Shown here piece by piece: positions 8,874 through 15,939 of a stretch of DNA of 64,000 nt; position 1 is the first letter of the stretch, and each line of letters begins with the position of its first letter. The position numbers and the translations under genes were made by a program. Source of the DNA: Myxococcales bacterium (GTDB lineage: Bacteria; Myxococcota_A; Polyangia; Polyangiales; Polyangiaceae); assembly GCA_004193285.1 (NCBI GenBank), contig SECP01000037.1, positions 29,746-93,745 on the forward strand, read 5' to 3'. The notes beneath the pieces are model-generated. The model was given only the letters and a program-made list of their open reading frames with translations, ran no database searches and had not been told where the DNA came from.

Positions 8874-9965
8874 CTAACGCCGCTCCTGGACGCTGAGCGC
8901 GAGCTCGAGCTCCACGAAGCTAGCGTAACCCTCCGCGGCGGAGCGAAGCGCGCGCTGCTCGGCGGCGGTTGGTTTTCGGAGCAGCGAAACGCTCACCTCC
9001 ACGCGAGCCTTGCTCAGCTCGCGCCGCCAGCCGCCGACGAGGAGACCGTTCATCAGCAGCAAGTGCCCGTCGAACACGCCTTCACCCGGCCCGACCCGCG
9101 CGCTCGTCGCCGCGTCCACCGCGTTGCCGCGAAATCGGTACGCGATCAGTTGTTCGTCGTAGTTGGGTAGCAGGTGCGCGACCGGCTCCGCGAGCATTGC
9201 CCGTCGGGACGGCGCGAAGTAGTAGGTCTTTTCCGCGACCTCCGCGCTCTCCAGCTCGTCGCCGCACGCTGCGATGCCTCGCCTGACCTCCGCGAGGGTG
9301 AGCCCCGACCACCAAGAAAGGTCCTGCGGCAAGGCTGGACCGTGGCTCTGCAGGTAACGCAGCGCGAGCTCTCGCAGCGCCTCGTCTCGCGAGCGCTTCG
9401 GCGCAGGGGGGACGCGCTCGGCCATGAGCGCGTGCGTGTGCTGCTTGCCTCGACGCGCGCCACTCACGATGACGCCGTCTAGCTCGGCCGCGATCAGCTG
9501 GTAGCTGAGCGCCTCACCTTGCACGGGCAAACCGGCTTCCGCCAGCGCCCGCCCTAGCTCTTCGCGCGTACGCTGTGAGCCGCGCAGCTGGTTCTCCAGC
9601 ACGCGCCGGCTTCCCTTCAATGCGGCTGCGTCCAGCCCGTGCTTGCGAAAGTACGGCTCGCTGAGCTTGCGGACGCGTGGAGCCGTGAGCTCCAGCAGCC
9701 AGCGCACGTCCGCCGGCGACACGAAGTGCCAAGTCGGCCGGAGGACATGGGTGCGCAGGATGCGCCCGGCATCGAGCTCCGCGTCGATGTCGGCGTCCCG
9801 GGCCCCGCTCAGGCGCTGCCCGACCGCCCATTTGGCGCCCCCATAGTCCTGGCTCTGCATCGCCAGGTGGTGCGCCACGACATCCGCCGCTCGGGTGAAC
9901 GGCTTACCGACCAGCCGCTGATTCCGGAGTCGCCGGCGGACGATGTCGTGGCGGTCTTTGAGCAC
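8874..9965 (-). CDS. winged-helix DNA-binding protein, AlkZ/YcaQ-like (HTH_42)
   Basis: The 363-residue protein matches the HTH_42 winged-helix family that includes the DNA glycosylases AlkZ and YcaQ. Near the N-terminus it has AMQSQDYGGA, where Gln37-x-Gln39 corresponds to the catalytic QxQ motif of that family. It is followed by TWHFVSPADVRWLLEL, with the conserved tryptophan-histidine segment, and later by LPNYDEQLIAYR, also typical. AlkZ-type enzymes excise alkylated bases or unhook interstrand crosslinks; many actinobacterial and myxobacterial paralogues have unknown substrates, so glycosylase activity here is inferred from the QxQ motif alone. The start is GTG at 9965, four bases after the stop of the upstream minus-strand gene, suggesting co-transcription. 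Confidence 0.85.
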   Translation of the reverse strand: MLKDRHDIVRRRLRNQRLVGKPFTRAADVVAHHLAMQSQDYGGAKWAVGQRLSGARDADIDAELDAGRILRTHVLRPTWHFVSPADVRWLLELTAPRVRKLSEPYFRKHGLDAAALKGSRRVLENQLRGSQRTREELGRALAEAGLPVQGEALSYQLIAAELDGVIVSGARRGKQHTHALMAERVPPAPKRSRDEALRELALRYLQSHGPALPQDLSWWSGLTLAEVRRGIAACGDELESAEVAEKTYYFAPSRRAMLAEPVAHLLPNYDEQLIAYRFRGNAVDAATSARVGPGEGVFDGHLLLMNGLLVGGWRRELSKARVEVSVSLLRKPTAAEQRALRSAAEGYASFVELELALSVQERR

Positions 9966-9969
9966 GCGC

Positions 9970-10596
9970 TCAGAGCAGGATGTTGATGCCCGCCGTGATC
10001 ATCGGAAAACCAATGCGCACGGTCGCGCCGACTTTGTCGCTGAACATGAAGCGGCCGCCGCCCCAAAGCACGGGCTCGATATTCGTGTCCGTGAACGTGC
10101 GGTCGTTGCAGATTGGAGTGTTCGGCCCGTTGCAGTACCAGGGGTAGCTGGCACGACGATGAGCGATCGCGAAGCCCGGCTCACCGAACACGCTGATGAC
10201 GCGCGTCAGGTAGAAATTCCACTGCATGGCCACCGGTAGCCAAAACTCGGTCACGTCACAGTCGCCGTAGCGGCGGTCGTACGGGTAGCCGCAGCCGTAG
10301 TTCCCTCCGCCGAACGTGATGTCCATGCCGAAGGTGATGCCCATGTTGTTGTTGATGGTCTTGATCGGCCCGTTGTGCATGAACGGGATGTTGAACCGGA
10401 TGCCCGGGCCGATGCCGTCGTCCGCGCCGTACCGATTGGCCCACTGAAAGGCCAAATGCGGCTCGATTTCGAAGGCGTAGTCCGGGTGGTTGCCGGGCTG
10501 ACGAATGATGCTTTGCGCTCGCGCTGGCCGCGAGAAGAAAGCCAGACAGAGCGCCAGCGCGATAAGCGTAAGTTTGAACGTGACTCTTGAGTTCAT
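9970..10596 (-). CDS. secreted or outer-membrane beta-barrel-like protein
   Basis: A 208-residue protein with a clear signal peptide (MNSRVTFKLTLIALALCLAF, cleavage after ARAQ). The mature region has alternating hydrophobic and polar strands rich in aromatic residues and Gly (YAFEIEPHLAFQWAN, GITFGMDITFGGGNYGCGY, AMQWNFYLTRVISVFGEPGFAIAH) and ends with a hydrophobic strand (GFPMITAGINILL), all consistent with a small outer-membrane barrel. Two cysteine pairs (YGCGYP with GDCDV, and WYCNGPN with PICND) could form disulfides in surface loops. No specific family is recognised. It precedes the AlkZ-like gene by four bases on the same strand. Confidence 0.7.
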   Translation of the reverse strand: MNSRVTFKLTLIALALCLAFFSRPARAQSIIRQPGNHPDYAFEIEPHLAFQWANRYGADDGIGPGIRFNIPFMHNGPIKTINNNMGITFGMDITFGGGNYGCGYPYDRRYGDCDVTEFWLPVAMQWNFYLTRVISVFGEPGFAIAHRRASYPWYCNGPNTPICNDRTFTDTNIEPVLWGGGRFMFSDKVGATVRIGFPMITAGINILL

Positions 10597-10751
10597 GATC
10601 GAGCTCGAAGCCTCCGTGTAGTTGACTTACCGCGATTTGGCGACGGAGCGCAGAACAAAAACGCCGTGCGCGCGGCGGGGCACCACGGCACGGCCATATT
10701 GTCGCTGTCATACGAGCCCGTCACGCTCGCGGCGCGGGCGTACAGCGCAGC

Positions 10752-10952
10752 CTAGAACAATTTGCCGATCAAGCCTTTCGCCTGATCGACTGCGCTGTCC
10801 ACCGCTTGACCGGTGAGGGCGCTCTCTACGGGACCGCGCAGCGCGTCCGGCAGCTTGCTGGCGAGGAAGCCGCGCACGACTTCGGCGACCTTTGCCGCCT
10901 GCGCCTCGTCCAGATCCGCTTTCGAGACCAACTGCGAAATGAGCTCTTTCAT
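10752..10952 (-). CDS. small helical protein of unknown function
   Basis: The 66-residue product beginning at ATG 10952 is predicted to be entirely alpha-helical: MKELISQLVSKADLDEAQAA, VAEVVRGFLASKLPDALRG, and AVDQAKGLIGKLF. The pattern of a small helical bundle with a KADLDEAQAAKVAEVV turn resembles short DUF2267/DUF2780-like proteins, but the match is loose. A TTG at 10988 would add 12 residues and overlap less cleanly with the upstream gene. It lies just downstream of the cytochrome-like lipoprotein gene on the same strand. The following 155-base gap (10597-10751) shows no gene. Confidence 0.6.
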   Translation of the reverse strand: MKELISQLVSKADLDEAQAAKVAEVVRGFLASKLPDALRGPVESALTGQAVDSAVDQAKGLIGKLF

Positions 10953-10995
10953 CGCGCCGACGCTAGTCTCGGGCGCCTCGAGCTTCAATCCCGCT

Positions 10996-11583
10996 TCAGG
11001 GCGCGGAGGTAGCGCTCTTCGGCGCTGGCGCCGCTTTCGTGGGCGCGCGCGCCGATTTTTCTGATGCCGGCGCTACCTTTTTTTCGGTGGGGGCGTCCGG
11101 GTCGCAAGCGGCCTTCGGCGCGCCCGCCGCGACCCAGTCCACGATGATCTTCTTCTCGTCTTCGGTCAGGGGTTGGACCGGAGGATTGGCCTCCATCTTG
11201 TACGGCATGAAGCCGCTGCTCACGGCGCGGCCGATCACGGTGTAGAGCGGCTGACCCAGGCGGTCCTGGCGCGTGTCCTCCCAGGTCAGGAACACGAAAG
11301 GCGCGCCGTGTCGGGTTGGAACCGTGTGGCAACGCCGGCACTTCCGCGCGAACACGTCGTCGACCTCACAGGGGAAGCCTGAGCTCTTGACGCGCAGGAG
11401 CTCCACCGGAGGCTCCTCGGGCATGGGCTCGGCTTCGCGGCGCGCAGCCTCTCTCGCGACCTTCTCTGCTCGCGCCTTCTCCTCGCCGGCTTCCCGCTCC
11501 CGCGCCCGCTGCTTCCGCTCGCAAGCAACACCCGTGAGAGTGACGAAGAGGCAGAACGTCAAATAGCGGGGCAGGGGAGCCAT
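10996..11583 (-). CDS. cytochrome c-like lipoprotein with one CXXCH motif
   Basis: About 195 residues beginning MAPLPRYLTF, with a lipobox (LTGVAC, Cys21) and then a highly charged coiled-coil-like stretch of Arg, Glu, Lys and Ala. A single haem-binding CRRCH motif lies at residues 82-86. The segment after it (FMPYKMEANPPVQPLT and EKKIIVDWVAAGAP) has the usual methionine ligand region and closing helix of small c-type cytochromes. The tail is Ala/Lys/Pro-rich. It is probably a lipid-anchored periplasmic electron carrier or sensor of the kind common in myxobacteria. The ATG at 11583 was chosen because it places the lipobox correctly; a more distal ORF start at 11610 would put extra polar residues in front. 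Confidence 0.8.
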   Translation of the reverse strand: MAPLPRYLTFCLFVTLTGVACERKQRAREREAGEEKARAEKVAREAARREAEPMPEEPPVELLRVKSSGFPCEVDDVFARKCRRCHTVPTRHGAPFVFLTWEDTRQDRLGQPLYTVIGRAVSSGFMPYKMEANPPVQPLTEDEKKIIVDWVAAGAPKAACDPDAPTEKKVAPASEKSARAPTKAAPAPKSATSAP

Positions 11584-11652
11584 GGCGCGGCAAGGCGTAC
11601 CATGGCGCATCGTGAGGCGCTGTGCCGGCGCCCGCGCAAACTGCCGCCCTGA

Positions 11653-12030
11653 TTACTTGTAAGTCGCAGTCGCGGTGTAGCGGAGCAGGCGCTGGCAGGG
11701 AGTGTCCCCGACGTAACCGGTGCACTGGTGCTCACCGACGAAGTTCTTTTCGCCCGCCTTGAGCGACTTCGCGATGGCGTTGGTCACGTCGTGACCACCA
11801 TCTTTGCAGGCGGTATCGCGGCACGGCATCTCGAAGAGGAGCGGAGCGTTCGCCACGACCACGTGACGGATATGCCCCGTCTCGGCTACCGATACGTCGC
11901 CCTTCGCCTCTTGGAGGTGAAGCTTCAACGTCAGCAAGCTCGGGAATGCTGCCGCCAAGCGCGGTGCTTCGTCCTCGCGCCGCCGACGCTCAGCGTGGCG
12001 CTCGGTGGCCTCGTTATTGCGACGCATCAT
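11653..12030 (-). CDS. hypothetical protein with a C-terminal cysteine motif
   Basis: From ATG 12030 this encodes about 126 residues. The N-terminus is very basic and polar (MMRRNNEATERHAERRRRED), the middle is amphipathic, and the last 60 residues hold four cysteines in a CRDTAC ... HQC ... TPCQ pattern with a GGHD motif between them, suggesting a small metal-binding or disulfide-stabilised domain. There is no signal peptide. I know no named family with this pattern. A TTG start at 12069 would lengthen it by 13 residues. It is divergent from the gene starting at 12092. Confidence 0.6.
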   Translation of the reverse strand: MMRRNNEATERHAERRRREDEAPRLAAAFPSLLTLKLHLQEAKGDVSVAETGHIRHVVVANAPLLFEMPCRDTACKDGGHDVTNAIAKSLKAGEKNFVGEHQCTGYVGDTPCQRLLRYTATATYK

Positions 12031-12091
12031 CCCGCTCACCCTAGCCCGAAAGTCTTCGGCGCGCTGCAATCCGTGAGGTGCCGCAGGCCGG

Positions 12092-13087
12092 ATGGCCGAT
12101 CCTCGGGGAATTGTGAGGCGTTGGCGACACTATCCCGCTCGAGCCGACACTAGTCTTCGACACTTGCTGATTCCCTTCGCCTTCGCGCTGACCCAACTCG
12201 TGGAGGGCGAAACGTGCCCTGCGCCGGGAGACGTCGAGCGACGCGTTCGCGCGATTCTGCATCTTTCCGATGAGCAGATGCTGAGCGAGACCTTCCTCGC
12301 GGAGCGGCGCGAGGCGGGGTTGTTCGTGGAGCTGCGCGGCGCCGACTCCACGTCCATCGGCGAGCGGTTGCTGCCCAGCGAAGGTAGCTGTGACGAGCTG
12401 GCGCAGGCCGCTGCCGTCGTGCTCAGCGCTTGGCTCACTGACGTGCATCCGGACTTTGCGCTGGACGTCCCTGCCGCCTCTCCGCCCACCGAAACCCCGG
12501 CGCCGCCCTCTCCGCCGCCGCCCTCTCCGCCGCCGCCCTCTCCGCCGCGCGTCACCGTGCCGCTTCGAGCCGAGCGCGCGCCGCGCCTCGCGCTCACCAG
12601 GTACCGCTTCGAAATGGAGGTGGGGGCGGGAGCCGGGATTGCAGACGGCAGGTGGACGTTGGCTGGCTCAGTGGCCGCGGCGGTGGTTCCGGGCTCCGGC
12701 CTGGGGGCTCGCTCCACGGTCCTGGTGGACACCGCACGCCGTGAGCCGCTCGGAGGTGGCTCGGTAACTTGGCGGCGCTGGCCGGTTTCGCTCGGTCCGG
12801 TGCTGCGGTTCAACGCCAACGGCGTCGTTTACGATGTGTCTTTGGCGCCGGCCTTGGTCTGGCTGCGCGTCGCGGGCGCGGATTTCGAGCCGAACCGCAG
12901 CCGTAATGCCTTCACGTGGGCAGGGGTCGGCGAGGTGCGGGCGGCGAGCCGCGGAAGATTCGGCTGGTTTGCTGCGCTGCAGGGTCAGGCCTACCTGGTT
13001 GATTCGAGCGCCTACGTGGGCGGGGACGAGTACCAACTCCCCCGCTTTGCTTTGACGTTGTGGGCGGGAGCGCGGCTGGCGCCATGA
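12092..13087 (+). CDS. hypothetical envelope protein with proline-rich hinge and barrel-like C-terminus
   Basis: The 331-residue product has an N-terminal hydrophobic segment (HLLIPFAFALTQLVEG) that could be an uncleaved signal, an N-terminal domain of about 100 residues (with one Cys pair, ETCPAPG and GSCDEL), a Pro-rich hinge made of short PPPPS repeats, and a C-terminal region of alternating beta strands ending in ALTLWAGARLAP. The layout of a periplasmic domain plus barrel-like region is common among myxobacterial proteins located beside sigma factors. The exact start is uncertain: GTG at 12113 is possible. It begins a plus-strand run that continues through the DUF1588-like lipoprotein and sigma factor genes. 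Confidence 0.65.
   Translation: MADPRGIVRRWRHYPARADTSLRHLLIPFAFALTQLVEGETCPAPGDVERRVRAILHLSDEQMLSETFLAERREAGLFVELRGADSTSIGERLLPSEGSCDELAQAAAVVLSAWLTDVHPDFALDVPAASPPTETPAPPSPPPPSPPPPSPPRVTVPLRAERAPRLALTRYRFEMEVGAGAGIADGRWTLAGSVAAAVVPGSGLGARSTVLVDTARREPLGGGSVTWRRWPVSLGPVLRFNANGVVYDVSLAPALVWLRVAGADFEPNRSRNAFTWAGVGEVRAASRGRFGWFAALQGQAYLVDSSAYVGGDEYQLPRFALTLWAGARLAP
12501..12548 (+). repeat. 15-bp tandem repeat encoding PPPPS units
   Basis: About three copies of a 15-base unit (CGCCGCCGCCCTCTC) run head to tail inside the gene at 12092-13087 and encode the proline-rich hinge. In-frame repeats of this kind can change copy number by slippage without breaking the reading frame. Confidence 0.7.
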
Positions 13088-13127
13088 GCCTGAAAGGTTT
13101 CCGGCCCCCGTGACACGTACGAGGGAA

Positions 13128-14294
13128 ATGAAGACGGTATCTCTGGTGGGTTTAGGGGCTTTGCTCGGCGGAGTGATCGCTTGCTCGGGTCGCTACGAAG
13201 TAGGCGGCGAGGCAGGCGCTGGTGGCGAGGGGGCTGGTCGCGCCGCAGGCGGCAGCGCCACCGCGATGGGAAGCGGAGGTTTGGCAGGAGGTCGGGCGAG
13301 CAGCGGCGGGTTCGGTGGGGGCGGTCCTGAAGCGGGCTGGTCCAGTACGGATGCGACCGCTTGTGAGCCCGAGTCTGCTCCGCCGCCCCTCCTCGGCGAC
13401 CTCGTGGAACCCGAGGTGGTATGGCAGCGCGTCACGCGCCTCATCGAGGGGGAGGGCGCGCCACCGCCCTCGAACCTTCCGACCCTAACGACGTATGCTT
13501 GGGCGGGTGACGTCGTGACGCAGGCCTTCGCGCGGGCGCGCTTGCAAGGCTCCGCTCCCGGCGCGTTGTCTTGGCTGAGCTACTGGTTGTTCCGCACGCC
13601 GGCCGTGCCTGAGCCCGCGCTCGAGGCGGACTGGTCGACGGCGCTCCTCGATGACAGCCCGGTTCTGGAGCGGCTGATGCTCGAGCCGGTGGCCATGAAC
13701 CGGCAAGGCGTCTTCGCCGAGCGCGCCTGGCTCCTTGGGCATTCTTCCATCTCGTCGCGTGGAGCCGGCATCTTCTCGCGCGTCTTCGGTCGTGAAGTAC
13801 CAGCGTCGCCGGTGAATGCCCCCGCTACGCAACCTTCCGAAGAGCTGACGCGGCGTCAGGAGCTGCGCGTCGTGCTCGACGCGAACGTGGCTTGCGCGGC
13901 GTGCCACGCGTTGATGGATGATCTCGGCTATGCCTACGGGCACTTCGACGAGCTCGGGGAGTATGAAGAGAGCGAAGACGGGCTCCCCATCGACACCAGC
14001 GGCCGCCTTGGCTGGCTTTCTGACGGCACTGGCCCCGAGCCGGCCCTCTTCGAGTTTGCCGATCAGCAGGAGCTAGGGCTAGCGGTGGCGGAGTCCTGTG
14101 AAGCCAGGAAAGGAGTCGCGGTGTCCTTCGCGCGGGCCGCGCTCGGCCTCGAAGGCGTCCCCCAGGAAGCGCAGTTTTCGCTGACGTCGCCCCACGAAGC
14201 GCGCCTAGAACAGGCGTTTCTCTACAGCGACACTCGTAGCTACGAGGATCTGGTTCGCGCCTACGCGCAGAGCCCGCTCGTGCTCCAGCGCTAG
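13128..14294 (+). CDS. lipoprotein with a DUF1588-like CXXCH domain
   Basis: The ATG at 13128, preceded by a GAGGGA ribosome-binding site, gives a 388-residue lipoprotein (GVIACSG, Cys19). Residues 20-70 are a Gly/Ser/Ala-rich linker. The C-terminal half resembles the DUF1588 part of Planctomycete-type cytochrome proteins: a CAACH motif near residue 256, then MDDLGYAYGHFDELGEYEE and PIDTSGRL, typical of that domain. Complete family members are usually about twice this long and carry DUF1592 and DUF1585 as well, so this is a short, lipid-anchored version. Whether haem is bound is unknown. The sigma factor gene starts 3 bases downstream. Confidence 0.75.
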   Translation: MKTVSLVGLGALLGGVIACSGRYEVGGEAGAGGEGAGRAAGGSATAMGSGGLAGGRASSGGFGGGGPEAGWSSTDATACEPESAPPPLLGDLVEPEVVWQRVTRLIEGEGAPPPSNLPTLTTYAWAGDVVTQAFARARLQGSAPGALSWLSYWLFRTPAVPEPALEADWSTALLDDSPVLERLMLEPVAMNRQGVFAERAWLLGHSSISSRGAGIFSRVFGREVPASPVNAPATQPSEELTRRQELRVVLDANVACAACHALMDDLGYAYGHFDELGEYEESEDGLPIDTSGRLGWLSDGTGPEPALFEFADQQELGLAVAESCEARKGVAVSFARAALGLEGVPQEAQFSLTSPHEARLEQAFLYSDTRSYEDLVRAYAQSPLVLQR

Positions 14295-14297
14295 CGC

Positions 14298-14918
14298 GTG
14301 ACGAAGCGCAGAATGCACCCGCTCGGTACCACCATCCCGCTCGACGCCGAGCTCGACCGGAGGTCTCCGCTGGAGCTGGAGGACGTCTACCGCGAGCATG
14401 CGGCGGCCGTCTCCCGGTGGGTGCGGCGCTTGTGGGGCCCCGCCCGCGCTTCCGGAACCGTGGACGACGAAGACTTGCTGCACGAAATCTTCCTCATCGT
14501 GCAGCGGCAGTTGGCGAGCTTCCGCGGTGAGGCGGCTCTCACGACCTGGCTCTACGCGATCACGGTTCGGGTCGTCACCGCGCGTCGGAGGAAGGAACGG
14601 TGGCGGCAATTGATTTGGCGCCGCGCCGCGCCGGAGCTCGCGGCCGAGCCTAGCGACGCGGCCTCGGCCGAGCACGCCCGTGCCGAAACGTCGCGAATGG
14701 TGTACGCGCTCCTCGATACGCTCAAGGAGCGTGACCGCACCCTACTCATCCTGTTCGAGCTCGAGCAGCTCCCCGGGGCGGAGGTTGCCGCGATCCTTGG
14801 CATTCCCGAGAAGAACCTGTGGGTCGCGCTGAGCCGCGCGCGAGCCCGCCTCAAGAAGGCATTCGAGAGCCGCTATGACGATGGCAAGAGCGAAGGAGTA
14901 TCGCATGGCGACCTTTGA
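14298..14918 (+). CDS. ECF-like RNA polymerase sigma factor
   Basis: The 206-residue protein carries region 2 of a sigma-70 family factor (LEDVYREHAAAVSRWVRRL, DEDLLHEIFLIVQRQLASFRG, TTWLYAITVRVV) and region 4 (LKERDRTLLILFELEQLPGAEVAAILGIPEKNLWVALSRARARLKKAF), with no region 3, as in ECF sigma factors. It probably directs a small envelope regulon. The GTG start at 14298 is 3 bases after the upstream stop; ATG at 14313 is an alternative. The 3' end overlaps the start of a membrane-anchored TPR protein by 14 bases. That product is a good candidate for its anti-sigma factor or regulator. Confidence 0.88.
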   Translation: MTKRRMHPLGTTIPLDAELDRRSPLELEDVYREHAAAVSRWVRRLWGPARASGTVDDEDLLHEIFLIVQRQLASFRGEAALTTWLYAITVRVVTARRRKERWRQLIWRRAAPELAAEPSDAASAEHARAETSRMVYALLDTLKERDRTLLILFELEQLPGAEVAAILGIPEKNLWVALSRARARLKKAFESRYDDGKSEGVSHGDL

Positions 14919-15813
14919 GCCTTGGGCGAGGGGCGCGGGTCAGACCGCGGAGGAGCAGCGGCTGGGCCGCTTGTTCGAGGCAGTGGCCGAGCCGCAGGCG
15001 TTGAACGACGCAGCGCGCGAACGCGTGAGGCGCCGCCTGTACGCTCGGGAACGGCGCAAGCGAGGGCTCTTGCTCGTGCGCTTGGTCGCGGTGGGGGTCG
15101 TGATCGGTATCGCCTGCGCCGCAGCCGCGCAGTGGGCCGCGCAGCGCGCGCTCGGCCCGGCGTCGCGACACGCTCACGCCGGCGCCGCGACGCCGCGGAC
15201 CCTGTCCCCGCAGCCCGTGCTCCCTGCGCGCCCGGCGATGACCGCCACGCCGCCCGCATCCACGTCCTCTTCGGTCGAGCCCATCGAGCGAATGCGGCCC
15301 CGCTCCCCGGCCGCGGCGAGCTCGACGCTGACGCAAAGCTCGCGATTGGGGCTCGAGGCGAGCTCACTGGAAGGGGCGCTCAAAATTCTACGACGCGGCG
15401 AAGGCGAGCGTGCGCTCGAGGCGCTCGATCGGCACCTGCTCGCCTTTCCCGGGGGCGCACTGGAGCTAGAGGCGCGGGTCGCGCGGCTGGACGCCGAATT
15501 GATGCTCGGTCATCGACAAGCGGCGCGGCGGACGCTGGCGCTGCTGCCGCTCGACAGAGTGGGGCGGAAACAAGAGCTGCGCCTCATCCGCGCCGAGCTC
15601 ACGGCCGACGATGATTGTCGTCTCGCGCTGACGGACTTTCAGGCGTTGAACGAACAAACCCTGCCGAGCGCGTGGGCGGAGCGCGCGCTGTTCGGGCGCG
15701 GCGCGTGCTTGAGCAAGCTCGGAGACCACGCCGGCGCGGAGCGTGACTTCGCGCTGTACCTCGAGCGGTTCCCCAGTGGTCGCTTCGCCGCGCAGCTGCG
15801 TGCCCGCCACTGA
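14905..15813 (+). CDS. membrane-anchored TPR protein, possible anti-sigma partner
   Basis: The ATG at 14905 has a strong AAGGAG site 8 bases upstream and overlaps the end of the sigma factor gene. The protein has about 302 residues. The N-terminal 48 residues are cytoplasmic and charged, one transmembrane helix follows (LVRLVAVGVVIGIACAAAA), then a Pro/Ser/Thr-rich spacer and a C-terminal helical TPR-like region over about 170-300, including a LGDHAGAERDFALYLERFP repeat. In myxobacterial genomes such genes commonly follow ECF sigma genes, and the cytoplasmic N-terminus could hold the sigma factor. I see no zinc-binding anti-sigma (ZAS) motif, so the anti-sigma role is inference. Confidence 0.75.
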   Translation: MATFEPWARGAGQTAEEQRLGRLFEAVAEPQALNDAARERVRRRLYARERRKRGLLLVRLVAVGVVIGIACAAAAQWAAQRALGPASRHAHAGAATPRTLSPQPVLPARPAMTATPPASTSSSVEPIERMRPRSPAAASSTLTQSSRLGLEASSLEGALKILRRGEGERALEALDRHLLAFPGGALELEARVARLDAELMLGHRQAARRTLALLPLDRVGRKQELRLIRAELTADDDCRLALTDFQALNEQTLPSAWAERALFGRGACLSKLGDHAGAERDFALYLERFPSGRFAAQLRARH

Positions 15814-15873
15814 GCCGTGTGCCACCCGCACCTACCGCGGCGCGGCGCGCTCGCGGCGGGCTTTTCGCAGTCC

Positions 15874-15898
15874 CGCCCGGAGCTAGCTTGGCCGGGCG
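15874..15898 (+). terminator. hairpin upstream of the GltD-like gene
   Basis: CGCCCGG and CCGGGCG form a 7-base-pair stem around an 11-base loop in the 126-base gap after the sigma/TPR gene pair. There is no T-tract. It may end the upstream transcript or sit in the leader of the downstream operon. Confidence 0.3.
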
Positions 15899-15939
15899 CT
15901 ATTGATGGCCAGCCGGGGGCCGTCTATCTTGCGGCGTTG

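Noticed and set aside
15817..15939. Upstream extension of the GltD-like protein
   Set aside because: It lacks a signal peptide and the reading MRLVALVSTVGLSLLG starting at 15940 provides one.
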